From positions 186,001-250,000 of the forward strand of contig JALUGO010000030.1 in NCBI GenBank assembly GCA_027051905.1: 64,000 nt of DNA. The letters are read 5' to 3'. The notes under the pieces were generated by a model, which worked only from the letters and a program-made list of their open reading frames with translations, was not told the DNA's origin and did no database searches. The DNA is from Desulfurobacteriaceae bacterium (GTDB lineage Bacteria; Aquificota; Aquificia; Desulfurobacteriales; Desulfurobacteriaceae). Every line of letters starts with the position of its first letter. The first letter of the stretch is position 1. This document shows, in pieces, positions 8,652-17,135 of this stretch. The position numbers and the translations under genes are program-made.

Positions 8652-9230
8652 ATGTTAAGTTCTTCCGGCCTTAAAGAGAAAACTCAGGAAATTCTGAAAC
8701 CGTTTGCAGAGAATGTTGGCAGTTTAGGAATTTCTCCAAACGCTATAACCGTTGCAGGGTTTCTCCTATCAGCCCTCTCCGGCATTCTGTTTGGACTGGG
8801 GAACCTCTTTCAGGGAACAGTTCTGTTAGCCCTTTCCGGGGCGTGTGACGTTTTTGACGGAATTCTTGCAAGAACAACGAAGAGAGCAAGCAGGTTTGGA
8901 GCGTTTTTAGACTCCTTTTTAGACAGGTATGCCGATTTCTTCCCCCTGTCGGGACTTCTATACCTGGGACACTCAACGGGAAATGAGCTGCTGCTGTTTG
9001 GCTCTCTCTTCTCCATAGCGGGCTCTTTCGCAACAAGCTACGCAAGGGCAAGGGCTGAATCCCTTGGAGCGGAGTGCAGGAGCGGGATTTTTGAAAGGCC
9101 GGAAAGGGTTATCCTGCTTCTTTTAGGCCTGATTATTGGCTACCCTGCTGAGACGACAGTAATCCTTGCGGTTCTATCAAACCTCACGGCCATCCAGAGG
9201 TTAATCTGCGCCTCGGAGAAACTCCGTTGA
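8652..9230 (+). CDS. CDP-alcohol phosphatidyltransferase (PgsA-like)
   Basis: 192-aa membrane enzyme that transfers a phosphatidyl group from a CDP-lipid to an alcohol. The full catalytic motif is present: Asp69-Gly70-x2-Ala73-Arg74-x8-Gly83-x3-Asp87-x3-Asp91. Several hydrophobic segments follow. Phosphatidylglycerophosphate synthase is the likeliest role, but the family includes inositol- and archaetidyl-type enzymes, so the acceptor cannot be set from sequence. The stop overlaps the mltG TTG start (TTGA). Confidence 0.85.
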   Translation: MLSSSGLKEKTQEILKPFAENVGSLGISPNAITVAGFLLSALSGILFGLGNLFQGTVLLALSGACDVFDGILARTTKRASRFGAFLDSFLDRYADFFPLSGLLYLGHSTGNELLLFGSLFSIAGSFATSYARARAESLGAECRSGIFERPERVILLLLGLIIGYPAETTVILAVLSNLTAIQRLICASEKLR

Positions 9231-10258
9231 AGAGGGTCTTTATTCTTCTCCTCATTACCCTGATTCTGGCCTTTATTACAGGGATTTTGGGCTTTTTCTA
9301 CATTTTCAACCACGAGATAAGGGAAAAGAGAGAGGTAAAGCTGAGCCTGAGGATTGAGCGGGGAACCTCCCTGAAGGAGATTGTCGAAATTCTCCACAGA
9401 AAAGGAGTGATTGAGAGGCCGGAGTTCCTCTACTACTGGGCAAGATACTGGGGAATAAAACCAAAAGCCGGCTGCTACAGGATTGAAGGAAACTTGAGCC
9501 CTGAGGAGCTCCTCAGAGAGCTTGAGAGGGAAGCTCCCTGCCTGAAAAGTTTCACAGTCCCCCCCGGCTCAAACGTCTTCCTTTTAGACAGCCTGCTGGC
9601 ACAAAGGGGAATATGCAGGAAAGGGGAGATTGTAGAGCTCTCTCAAAACAGAAAGTTCCTCGAAAAACTGCAGATTCCAGCCCTCGACGGCTATCTCTTT
9701 CCCGATACCTACTTTATAAACGAAAAGGACGGCTGCAAAAAGGCCGTTAAGGTTGCGGTTAGCCGGTTTAAAGAGATTGTTCTTCCACTTTTTGAGAGCT
9801 ACTCTCCTCCTCCAAAAGTGAGAAAAGCCCTTAAAAATCCAGACCTCAACCAGATTATTACCGTTGCATCAATTGTTGAGAAGGAGACCTCCATCCCTGA
9901 GGAGAGACCTCTGATAGCTGCGGTTATTTACAACAGGCTGATAAGGGGAATGAAACTCCAGTGCGACCCGACTGTCATTTACGCTTTGGAGCTAAAGGGA
10001 AAGAGGGTTAAAAGGCTTACGTATAAAGACCTGGAAACTCCGTCTCCTTTCAACACATACTATACAGCTGGACTTCCACCTGCTCCCATCTGCAATCCCT
10101 CACTGGAATCTGTAAAGGCAGCTCTCTACCCGGCAGACGTTGACTACCTCTACTTCGTTGCCACGGGCAAGGGCGGGCACGTTTTCAGCAGAAGCTATAA
10201 TCAGCACCTGAAAAACGTTGAGAAGCTGAGGAAATGGCGAAGAAAAAACGGTTCGTGA
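9227..10258 (+). CDS. mltG: Endolytic murein transglycosylase MltG
   Basis: Cuts nascent peptidoglycan strands at the inner membrane. One N-terminal membrane helix (about 4-27), a LysM-like segment (RIERGTSLKEIVEIL), then the YceG domain with the catalytic IVEKET (216-221), AAVIYNRL and LQCDPTVIYA. 343 aa, a normal length. TTG start fused to the previous stop. Its end overlaps the 2-phosphoglycerate kinase gene by 25 nt. Confidence 0.93.
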   Translation: MKRVFILLLITLILAFITGILGFFYIFNHEIREKREVKLSLRIERGTSLKEIVEILHRKGVIERPEFLYYWARYWGIKPKAGCYRIEGNLSPEELLRELEREAPCLKSFTVPPGSNVFLLDSLLAQRGICRKGEIVELSQNRKFLEKLQIPALDGYLFPDTYFINEKDGCKKAVKVAVSRFKEIVLPLFESYSPPPKVRKALKNPDLNQIITVASIVEKETSIPEERPLIAAVIYNRLIRGMKLQCDPTVIYALELKGKRVKRLTYKDLETPSPFNTYYTAGLPPAPICNPSLESVKAALYPADVDYLYFVATGKGGHVFSRSYNQHLKNVEKLRKWRRKNGS

Positions 10259-11379
10259 TAGACAGCTCAGGGGAGAAGTATCCCTTTTCAAAGGGCGTTC
10301 TGGCACGGTCTTTAATGAAAGTGGGGCTTTCTATTGAAGATGCCTACAGGGTTGCAGACTCTGTGGCATCAAAGTTCAAGGGGACGGTATCGACAGAGGA
10401 GCTCATAGAGCTGGTCTATGAAACTCTTAAAAAGAAGTTCGGGAAGAAGGTTGCAAACAGGTATAAGGTTCTGGTCAGCGAGAGGGAAGTTCTGGTCTGC
10501 GAGGAGTGTGGAAAGGCTTTCGTTCCCTTTTCAAGGGGAATCCTTGCAGCCTCCATCAGGTCTGCCGGTGTTGACATAAACGAGGCCTTTGAGATAGCCA
10601 AAGAGGTTCACGACACACTTGTAAAAAAGGGAAAGTTTCGGGTAAAGAGGGCGGAGCTCCGGGAGCTAACTGCAAAACTCCTGAAGAAACGGCTTGGAGA
10701 GGAGTTTGCAAAGAGATACCTCCTGTGGCGAAAGGCAAAGAAGTTAGAAAAGCCGATAATCATCTTAATAGGGGGAGCAACCGGAGTTGGAAAATCAAGA
10801 CTTGCCGCAGAACTTGCAGGAACCCTTGAGATAAACAGAACTGCCTCAACAGACTCCATCAGGGAAGTTATGAGAAAGATGATCTCAAAGGAGCTCACTC
10901 CCTCGCTTCACGTCTCCTCATACGAGGCCGGAGAGTTTCTGCCGCAGCTTTCTGAAGCCCCTAAGGAGGAAAGGATTATCTACGGATTCTTAGACCAGAG
11001 TGAGAAGGTTCTGACGGGAATAAAGGCGGTAGTAAACAGAGCTATAAAGGAGAACGTGAGCCTTGTCGTTGAGGGAATCCATCTGATTCCCGGAGTTGCA
11101 GAGCTGTTTAAGGATAAAGCCTACGTTGTTCACATCGTTTTAACAACGCTGGATGAGGAGCTCCACAGGGGCAGGTTCTCATCGAGGGAGAAGAGTTCCC
11201 AAAGAACCAGCAAGAAGTATCTGAAAAACTTTAAAGCCATAAGAAAGATTCAGGCCTTTATCTACCAGAAGGCAAAAGAGAAGAATGTTCCAGTAATTGA
11301 GAACATAGACTTTGACGAAACCAGGAAGAGAGCCCTTGATATCATTACCGAGCAACTTCTCAAAGAGGTAGAGGTATAG
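10234..11379 (+). CDS. 2-phosphoglycerate kinase with two ATP-cone domains
   Basis: 381 aa. Residues 5-80 and 86-165 each resemble an ATP-cone regulatory domain; the second carries Cys89-x2-Cys92. Residues 172-381 form a P-loop kinase with Walker A GGATGVGKS (180-188) and the STDSIREVMR segment typical of archaeal 2-phosphoglycerate kinase. That enzyme makes 2,3-bisphosphoglycerate en route to cyclic 2,3-diphosphoglycerate, a thermoprotective solute of methanogens. No cyclic-DPG synthetase is seen here. Co-transcribed with mltG and crcB. The activity is inferred from family resemblance. Confidence 0.8.
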   Translation: MAKKKRFVIDSSGEKYPFSKGVLARSLMKVGLSIEDAYRVADSVASKFKGTVSTEELIELVYETLKKKFGKKVANRYKVLVSEREVLVCEECGKAFVPFSRGILAASIRSAGVDINEAFEIAKEVHDTLVKKGKFRVKRAELRELTAKLLKKRLGEEFAKRYLLWRKAKKLEKPIIILIGGATGVGKSRLAAELAGTLEINRTASTDSIREVMRKMISKELTPSLHVSSYEAGEFLPQLSEAPKEERIIYGFLDQSEKVLTGIKAVVNRAIKENVSLVVEGIHLIPGVAELFKDKAYVVHIVLTTLDEELHRGRFSSREKSSQRTSKKYLKNFKAIRKIQAFIYQKAKEKNVPVIENIDFDETRKRALDIITEQLLKEVEV

Positions 11380-11380
11380 G

Positions 11381-11755
11381 TTGATCTGGCTCTTCGTAGG
11401 ACTGGGAGGATTTTTCGGAGCCATCTCAAGGTTTCTGATAGCCGGTTTTGCCCAGAAACTTGCCGGAACCACATTTCCCGTTGGAACCCTAACTGTTAAC
11501 GTGCTTGGAAGTTTCATTATCGGGTTTTTAGTCCTCTTCTTCGAAAACGTAATAGCCCCGCAGTGGAAGGCCTTTTTTATAACAGGTTTCCTTGGGGCTC
11601 TCACCACTTTTTCAACCTTTAGCTACGAAACAACCGTTCTTCTTCAGGAGGGGCTCTGGTTTAAGGCACTCCTGAACATCTTTTTAAACGTCTCGCTCTG
11701 TTTGACTGCGACCCTTTCCGGTATGGCACTCTTCAGGTTCATCTTCAAAGTTTAA
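11381..11755 (+). CDS. crcB: Fluoride channel CrcB/Fluc
   Basis: 124 aa with four membrane helices. Family motifs: GGFFGAISRF near the N-terminus, GTLTVNVLGSF, and GALTTFSTFS with the Na/F-site Thr-Ser stretch. Works as an antiparallel dimer that exports fluoride. TTG start one base after the kinase stop, with AGAGG upstream. It is embedded in an operon with no room for its own fluoride riboswitch. Confidence 0.92.
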   Translation: MIWLFVGLGGFFGAISRFLIAGFAQKLAGTTFPVGTLTVNVLGSFIIGFLVLFFENVIAPQWKAFFITGFLGALTTFSTFSYETTVLLQEGLWFKALLNIFLNVSLCLTATLSGMALFRFIFKV

Positions 11756-11808
11756 ATTCTGCCTCTTCCCTCCTACATTTAAAATTGAAAACCTGAGAGG
11801 AGGGAGAG

Positions 11809-12411
11809 ATGCTCTTAGACATCGAAAAGGGAACGTTCCTGGTGAAACTTGCAAGGGCTGCAGTTGAAGAATACTTGAGAAGAGGAGTTAAGATAGAGCC
11901 GCCTCCAGATACCCCGCCGGAGCTCTTTGAGAAAAGGGGCGTTTTCGTAACGCTGAAAACCTACCCTCGAAAGGAGCTCCGTGGCTGCATAGGCTACCCC
12001 GAACCGATAATGCCGTTAGTTCTTGCAACGATAGATGCAGCAATTTCTGCCGCAACGAGAGATCCCCGGTTCTATCCGGTTGGGGTTGAGGAGCTCCCCA
12101 AACTCCTCTTTGAGGTAACCGTTTTAACCCCGCCCCAGCCGATAGATGCTCCGCCGGAGGAGCTCCCTAAGGCCATAAAAGTGGGTAGAGACGGCCTCAT
12201 CGTCCGTTGCGGATACGCAAGCGGTCTGCTCCTGCCCCAGGTTCCCGTTGAGTGGGGCTGGAACGAAGAGGAGTTTTTAGCCCAGACATGCGTAAAGGCA
12301 GGGCTTCCACCAAACTGCTGGCTTGACCCCCGCTGCCAGTTCTATAAGTTTCAGGGACAGATATTTACAGAGACCGAACCATACGGAGAAGTTGTAGAAG
12401 AAAAGATTTAG
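11809..12411 (+). CDS. AMMECR1 domain protein
   Basis: 200 aa, nearly the whole length being the AMMECR1 fold. The invariant LRGCIG is at 57-62, followed by DAAISAATRDPRF and WGWNEEEFL. The biochemical role of this widespread archaeal/bacterial domain is not established; it sometimes neighbours MEMO and radical SAM genes. AGGAGGGAGAG precedes the ATG. The next gene starts 9 nt downstream. Confidence 0.9.
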   Translation: MLLDIEKGTFLVKLARAAVEEYLRRGVKIEPPPDTPPELFEKRGVFVTLKTYPRKELRGCIGYPEPIMPLVLATIDAAISAATRDPRFYPVGVEELPKLLFEVTVLTPPQPIDAPPEELPKAIKVGRDGLIVRCGYASGLLLPQVPVEWGWNEEEFLAQTCVKAGLPPNCWLDPRCQFYKFQGQIFTETEPYGEVVEEKI

Positions 12412-12420
12412 GAGGAGAAA

Positions 12421-13047
12421 TTGCAGGAGTGGATACTTAACTTTTTGATAGCTCTCCCTGGAATCCTGTGGGCAATGACGTTCCACGAGTTTGCCCACGC
12501 CTACGTTGCCTACAAACTTGGAGACTACACCCCAAAACTTGCAGGCAGATTAACCCTTAACCCCCTTCTCCACATAGACATAATCGGCTTTATTGCCCTC
12601 TTCCTTGTTCACTTTGGCTGGGCAAAACCGGTTCCAATAAATCCCAGAAACTTCAGAAACATCTCTTCCTGGAAAACGGGAGAGATCTTGGTGGCCTTTG
12701 CAGGCCCCTTTGCGAACTTTATAAGTGCATTCTTCTTCGTTCTGTTCCTGAAGTATTTCCCCTTTACAGCGCTGCCCCCCTCAATCTCCGAACCGCTGTT
12801 CCTGATGCTGAAGTATGGAGTCTTTATAAACGTTGCGTTTGGCATCTTTAACCTGCTTCCCGTTCCACCTTTAGACGGGTCAAAGATACTTGAGGCTCTT
12901 CTTCCTCCAAAACTCTGGCTCAAGTACAAGCAAATAGAACCCTACGGCCCCATAATCCTGATAATCCTCATAATCAGCCCTGTGCTAAATTGGATTCTGA
13001 TACCGCTGGTCAACGGAATGGTAAGGGCAATGTTCCTCTTAACCTGA
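12421..13047 (+). CDS. Site-2 protease-like metallopeptidase (M50)
   Basis: 208-aa integral membrane protein. Zinc motif HEFAH at 22-26 and the second ligand region NLLPVPPLDG at 144-153 (Asp152). There is no PDZ domain, so this is the short S2P-like group and not RseP. Substrate unknown. TTG start with AGGAGG upstream. It lies between AMMECR1 and the thymidine phosphorylase in a compact rightward operon. Confidence 0.9.
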   Translation: MQEWILNFLIALPGILWAMTFHEFAHAYVAYKLGDYTPKLAGRLTLNPLLHIDIIGFIALFLVHFGWAKPVPINPRNFRNISSWKTGEILVAFAGPFANFISAFFFVLFLKYFPFTALPPSISEPLFLMLKYGVFINVAFGIFNLLPVPPLDGSKILEALLPPKLWLKYKQIEPYGPIILIILIISPVLNWILIPLVNGMVRAMFLLT

Positions 13048-13060
13048 TTCAGAGGTTAAC

Positions 13061-14332
13061 GTGCTTTTTAAAGAGTTAATAAAGAAGAAAAGAGATGGCG
13101 GTGAGCTCTCTAAAGAAGAGATTGAGTTTATTGTGAACTCCTATACAAAAGGAGAAACCCCCGACTACCAGATGGCTGCTCTCTTGATGGCAGTCTTCTT
13201 TCAGGGACTCAGCTACAACGAGACCCTCTACCTGACAGACTCAATGCTCCGCTCAGGAAAACAGGTTGTGGTAAGGGCAGAGGGAACACTCGTTGACAAA
13301 CACAGCACAGGGGGAATAGGGGACAAGGTTTCGCTTGTAATAGCTCCCGTCCTTGCAGAGCTCGGGTTCAAAGCTCCCCTCCTTGCCGGCAGGGCTTTAG
13401 GGTTCACAGGGGGAACAATAGATAAGTTGGAAAGCACAGGAATGAAAGTGGAGCTCTCCGACGATGAGATCTCAAAAGTAACCGAAAGGTTTGGCTTTTC
13501 AATCTCTGCTCAAACTCCTGAAATAGCTCCGGCAGACAGGAAGATCTACGCCCTGAGAGACGCAACGGCAACGGTTGAGAGCATTCCCCTCATAGTTTCA
13601 AGTATCCTCAGTAAAAAGCTGGCAGTAAATACAGAGGCAATTGTTTTCGACGTAAAGGTTGGTAGCGGTGCCTTTATGAAAACGATGGAAAAGGCAAAAG
13701 CCCTTGCAGAGGGGCTTGTCCAGGTCAGCAAGCTCTACGGGAAAAGGGCGGGAGCTCTCATAACAGAGATGAGCCAGCCTTTAGGGCTCTTTGCAGGAAA
13801 CGCCCTTGAAGTAAGGGAGGCAGCAGACGCTTTAAGCGGAACAGTTCAGGAAGACCTTTTAGAAGTCGTCTCATCTTTGGTCGGTCTTCTCTACGAGTTA
13901 ACTGAAAAAGGCTCCTTTAACAAAGGAAAGTTTGACGCGGAAGAGGTAATAAAGAACGGTAAAGCCCTGAAGAGGTTTACCGAATGGGTTGAATTCCTTG
14001 GGGGAAACCCCTACCCGGAGATAAGGGCAAAGCGGTTCGTTGTTAAATCTCCCGTCGGTGGCTACGTTTCCGGTATAGATGGCGAACAGCTGGGATGGCT
14101 GATTGTTGAGATGGGAGGAGGAAGAAAAAGGGCAGAAGACCAGATAGACTATTCGGTAGGTCTTGCATTCTTCAAGAAAATCGGAGACAGAGTGGAAAAA
14201 GGGGAACCAATAGGGGAAATTTACTACAACAGCGGGGATATTAAGGCTCTTTCGGAGAAGTTCCTCAGAGCATTTAACTTCTCTCAGGAAGAGGTGAAAA
14301 AACCGGAACTTATCAAGGAAAAAGTGGTTTAG
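13061..14332 (+). CDS. deoA: Thymidine / pyrimidine-nucleoside phosphorylase
   Basis: 423 aa, GTG start. Phosphorolysis of pyrimidine nucleosides. The family phosphate-site motif is DKHSTGGIGDK at 79-89; GFTGGTIDKLES and VGSGAFMKT also match. The C-terminal alpha/beta domain (VKSPVGGYVSGI) is present. Sequence alone does not separate thymidine phosphorylase from the broader pyrimidine-nucleoside phosphorylase, so the symbol is provisional. Confidence 0.9.
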   Translation: MLFKELIKKKRDGGELSKEEIEFIVNSYTKGETPDYQMAALLMAVFFQGLSYNETLYLTDSMLRSGKQVVVRAEGTLVDKHSTGGIGDKVSLVIAPVLAELGFKAPLLAGRALGFTGGTIDKLESTGMKVELSDDEISKVTERFGFSISAQTPEIAPADRKIYALRDATATVESIPLIVSSILSKKLAVNTEAIVFDVKVGSGAFMKTMEKAKALAEGLVQVSKLYGKRAGALITEMSQPLGLFAGNALEVREAADALSGTVQEDLLEVVSSLVGLLYELTEKGSFNKGKFDAEEVIKNGKALKRFTEWVEFLGGNPYPEIRAKRFVVKSPVGGYVSGIDGEQLGWLIVEMGGGRKRAEDQIDYSVGLAFFKKIGDRVEKGEPIGEIYYNSGDIKALSEKFLRAFNFSQEEVKKPELIKEKVV

Positions 14333-14378
14333 GAGGAATTTCTGCATAAATTGAATGAAAATACCAAAAGGAGGCAGT

Positions 14379-14741
14379 ATGTCTGCAGAAGTAATCAAAA
14401 AGGCGTCTGAGCTTGCTCAGGCAATTGCAGAGAGCGAAGAGCTTGCAAATTTCAGGGCTGCCGAGGCCAAACTGAGAATGGATCCTGAGGCTAGCCAGCT
14501 CTTAAACGAAGTTCAGAGGCTCCAGCAGATGGCACAGATGTCTGGAAGCCCTGAAGCTATGCAGCAGCTTGAGGAGGCATTCAACAAGTTTGCAGAGCAC
14601 CCTGTAGGAAAGGAATACCTTGAGGCAAACCAGCGTTTCAGCCAGATGCTCGAAACTGTAAACGCTCTACTCCAGGAAGCAATTGAAGGACCCAAGCAGC
14701 ACGGCCACGGCTGTTCCGGGTGTTCCGGCTGCGGAATTTAA
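14379..14741 (+). CDS. YlbF/YmcA-like protein with a Cys-Gly tail
   Basis: 120 aa from ATG 14379 (AGGAGG 5 nt upstream; the earlier in-frame ATG at 14355 lacks a site). An all-helical YlbF-type body with heptad-like LxxELAQAIAESEEL and NEVQRLQQMAQ, then a tail after about residue 107 with HGHGCSGCSGCGI, giving three Cys and two His in twelve residues. In Bacillus, YlbF/YmcA/YaaT form an Fe-S-containing complex that affects RNA processing. The tail could bind a metal or cluster. Followed at once by a terminator. Confidence 0.75.
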   Translation: MSAEVIKKASELAQAIAESEELANFRAAEAKLRMDPEASQLLNEVQRLQQMAQMSGSPEAMQQLEEAFNKFAEHPVGKEYLEANQRFSQMLETVNALLQEAIEGPKQHGHGCSGCSGCGI

Positions 14742-14745
14742 AAAC

Positions 14746-14770
14746 GGCGGGGTTATTCCCCCGCCATTTC
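14746..14770. terminator. Bidirectional terminator between convergent genes
   Basis: GGCGGGG (14746-14752) pairs with CCCCGCC (14759-14765) around a 6-nt loop, with ATTTCCC after it. It overlaps the last codons of the leftward phosphoribosyltransferase gene. Confidence 0.65.
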
Positions 14771-15412
14771 CCTGTTTCTCCTCAAAATCTCAATCACCTC
14801 TTCATCTGAAGTTTGAGAAAAATCCTGATAGAACTGCCCTACCGCTTGGAAGAACTCGGGAGCGTAGAGAACTATCAAATCGTCGACAAGCTCTTTAAAC
14901 TCTGGAACCCTGTCTGCCGGCATAACGGGAACTGCAAGGATTATCCTGTTGGGGTTCAGTCTCCTCAAAGAGGCAATTGCAGCTTTAACGGTCAACCCTG
15001 TCGCTATACCATCGTCAACGAGGATAACGTCTCTTCCCTCCAGGGGAATTCTTTTAAAACCTGAAAGATATCTATCTCTGCGCCTTTCAATCTCTGCAAT
15101 CTCCTCACGGGCTTTACGCTCTATGTAATCTTTAGTTATACCGAGGGATTCAAAAGGAACGGACGGGTTCAGGAGAACGTAACCGTCTTCCGTTACGGCT
15201 CCAACTGCAAACTCTTCGTTGAAGGGAGCTCCTATCTTCCTCGGTATCACAAGTTCGATGGGAGCTCCCAGCTCCTCCGCAACCGGCTCTGCAACAACAA
15301 CCCCTCCCCTCGGAATTGCAACAACAACCGGGTTCACAAGGTTTCCGTTGAACCTCTCTAAGACTGCACGGGCAAGGAGCTCCCCTGCGTGGCGCCTATC
15401 TCTGAAAACCAT
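14753..15412 (-). CDS. Phosphoribosyltransferase-fold protein
   Basis: 219 aa. The PRPP-binding loop VILVDDGIATG is at 129-139, and the PPi loop region VAIPRGGV is near 31-38. This is the group of stand-alone PRTases often annotated as predicted phosphoribosyltransferases (dienelactone-hydrolase-linked in other bacteria). The base or substrate is unknown. Leftward, downstream of nfo by 57 nt. Confidence 0.82.
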   Translation of the reverse strand: MVFRDRRHAGELLARAVLERFNGNLVNPVVVAIPRGGVVVAEPVAEELGAPIELVIPRKIGAPFNEEFAVGAVTEDGYVLLNPSVPFESLGITKDYIERKAREEIAEIERRRDRYLSGFKRIPLEGRDVILVDDGIATGLTVKAAIASLRRLNPNRIILAVPVMPADRVPEFKELVDDLIVLYAPEFFQAVGQFYQDFSQTSDEEVIEILRRNREMAGE

Positions 15413-15469
15413 CTCTCCCTCCTTTAAGGCTTTTAATTCAAATTACTGCCACGCAAGGGGAAACTGCAA

Positions 15470-16312
15470 CTACTCAACAAGGGAGTAGAGAAGCTCTATC
15501 TCCTCTTTCCAGATTGAGGGATCTATCGTTTCAAGGATCAACGGAATGTTATCAAGCCGAGGATCGTTCATTATGAAACGGAATGCATCTAAACCGATGT
15601 TCCCTTTACCTATCGAGTGGTGCCTGTCAACACGGCTTCCAAGCTGAGACTTAGCATCGTTCAGATGCATTCCCTTCAGGTATTTGAAACCAACAATCTG
15701 GTCAAACTCTTTCATAGTTTTTTCGTAAGCCTCACGGGTTCTTATATCGTAACCGGCAGCAAAGAGATGGCAGGTATCAAGACAAACGCCTATCCGGGAC
15801 TTATCCTCAACAAGCTCAATAATCCTTGCGATGTGTTCAAACCTGTAACCGACGTTTGAACCCTGACCGGCAGTGTTTTCGATAACGAGAATAACATCTT
15901 TGGTTCTTGAAATGGCCTCGTTTATGGAGTCTGCAACTATCTTCAAGCACTCCTCTTCAGAAACCTTCTTCAAATGGCTACCCGGATGAAAGTTGAGGTA
16001 TTTAAGCCCTAGCTGATAACACCTCTCTACCTCGTCTATAAAGGCCTCCAACGATTTCTTCCTCTTCTCAGGCTCAGGGCTGCCAAGGTTTATCAGGTAG
16101 CTGTCGTGGGGAAGAACGTGCTCAGGTTTAATACCAACAGCTTCAAGGTTCTTCTTGAACTTTTCTACATCTTCTTCAGTTAACGGCCTTGCCTTCCACT
16201 GCCGCTGATTCTTCGTAAAAAGGGCAAACGCTTTTGCTCCTATCTCTTTTGCGTTTAATGGAGCGTTAAAAACTCCTCCGGCAGCACTTACGTGAGCTCC
16301 AACAAACTTCAA
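15470..16312 (-). CDS. nfo: Endonuclease IV (AP endonuclease)
   Basis: 280 aa, the usual length. Cleaves 5' to abasic sites in base-excision repair using a three-zinc centre. Visible ligand segments: GAHVSAAGG at the start, [29 protein letters not shown] and [12 protein letters not shown], in the expected TIM-barrel order. The gene reads away from the tRNA-Leu that begins 67 nt beyond its start codon. Confidence 0.95.
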   Translation of the reverse strand: MKFVGAHVSAAGGVFNAPLNAKEIGAKAFALFTKNQRQWKARPLTEEDVEKFKKNLEAVGIKPEHVLPHDSYLINLGSPEPEKRKKSLEAFIDEVERCYQLGLKYLNFHPGSHLKKVSEEECLKIVADSINEAISRTKDVILVIENTAGQGSNVGYRFEHIARIIELVEDKSRIGVCLDTCHLFAAGYDIRTREAYEKTMKEFDQIVGFKYLKGMHLNDAKSQLGSRVDRHHSIGKGNIGLDAFRFIMNDPRLDNIPLILETIDPSIWKEEIELLYSLVE

Positions 16313-16346
16313 GGTCTCCTCCTTAACAGAAAAGTGGTTGTTAATT

Positions 16347-16374
16347 TTGCCAGATTGACTAAATTTTCTATGGC
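16347..16374 (+). promoter_or_regulatory. Possible promoter of tRNA-Leu(CAG)
   Basis: TTGCCA (16347-16352), 16 nt, TATGGC (16369-16374), ending 5 nt before the mature tRNA. Spacing fits, but the -10 match is poor. Confidence 0.35.
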
Positions 16375-16379
16375 AGAAA

Positions 16380-16466
16380 GCCCGGGTGGCGGAATTGGCA
16401 GACGCGCAGGACTCAGGATCCTGTGGGCTTACGCCCGTGCGGGTTCAAATCCCGCCCCGGGCACCA
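16380..16466 (+). tRNA. tRNA-Leu, anticodon CAG
   Basis: 87 nt including an encoded CCA end. Acceptor GCCCGGG pairs with CCCGGGC; D arm GGCGGAATTGGCAGACGC; anticodon stem CAGGA/TCCTG with CAG at 16414-16416; long class-II variable arm (GGGCTTACGCCC); T arm GCGGGTTCAAATCCCGC. A degraded phage-like segment begins immediately 3' of it, as expected for a tRNA used as an integration site, though I find no second copy of its 3' end. Confidence 0.97.
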
Positions 16467-16522
16467 AGAAAATCAACAGATTCCCCGCCTAATCCGATTT
16501 CAGTGTGAAGTTTGTGTCTTGA

Positions 16523-16924
16523 TTATGCCTTTATCTTGAAAAGTTTAATTTCCTTATCAGACTCTGGTATGGTGTTCTTGCAAGGCAAGGAAATGTAAAC
16601 TACGAGATAGCAAAGTTCACTCCCGTTGACCTGCAGTATCAGGTTGATGTCTGGTGTAAGTTCTACTCTGACGTCTCTTTTCTCCAGACTCAGCTGATTC
16701 ACTGGTTTTCCTACGGCGGGAAGATAAACTGCTCTGGTCTCCTCTTTCCTGTTTTCCTTGAAGACCTTTCTGACCTCTCCCAGCTTGAGTCTGATTCTGA
16801 TGATCGCCTTTTGAGGTTCTCTGCGACCCTGAGGATTGAGAGTTGGCTTTCCGCTGAAGAGAGGATTGAGAGGAAGTTTGAGATTTGGTACATTCCTCTG
16901 GAGCTTTATCCAAGTAATAGGTAA
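16523..16924 (+). pseudogene. Start-less fragment of a phage-structural-like gene
   Basis: An open frame of 133 codons runs from just after a TGA at 16520-16522 to a TAA at 16922-16924, with no ATG, GTG or TTG start in its first part. From about 16580 it reads as good protein: NVNYEIAKFTPVDLQYQV, then DVWCKFYSD, a Ser/Asp-rich middle, RIESWLSAEER and EIWYIPLELYPSNR. The PVDL-YQVD-W pattern recalls tail or neck proteins of tailed phages (recollection, not searched). The 5' half has been lost. Its 3' end abuts the antisense tail of the leftward membrane-protein fragment. Confidence 0.6.
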
Positions 16925-17135
16925 TACGCTTTATTCTGGATATTGGAACTTCTATTGTTTTATTTCCATCTTTAAAAAAAACTTTATTTTCCGAATTTAA
17001 TAAGATAAGGACATCTCTTGGAGGAGTATCTAATGAATAAATCCTTACACACTCATATCCCAGTCCTGAAATTCGTAAAGGAACCGGTAGAAGAAAAGGA
17101 ACAGAGTGTATAAAATATATACATAAAAAAACCAA
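16617..17135 (-). pseudogene. Displaced C-terminal domain of a membrane protein, running into phage remnant
   Basis: The first 80 or so codons look real (LRISGLGYECVRIYS, then VLILLNSENKVFF, then VPISRIKRITYYLD). The rest is low-complexity Ser/Gln/Arg, the exact antisense of the phage fragment at 16571-16924. It overlaps the end of the membrane protein at 17053-17901 by 83 nt in another frame. The simplest reading is one former protein, helices plus a soluble domain, broken by a one-base shift in the CCTTTTCTTCT stretch near 17090-17110, with its original stop lost at the junction near 16915. Confidence 0.5.

Noticed and set aside
11300-11380. Fluoride riboswitch before crcB
   Set aside because: crcB starts one base after the kinase stop; the preceding sequence is coding and no crcB-motif fold is visible.
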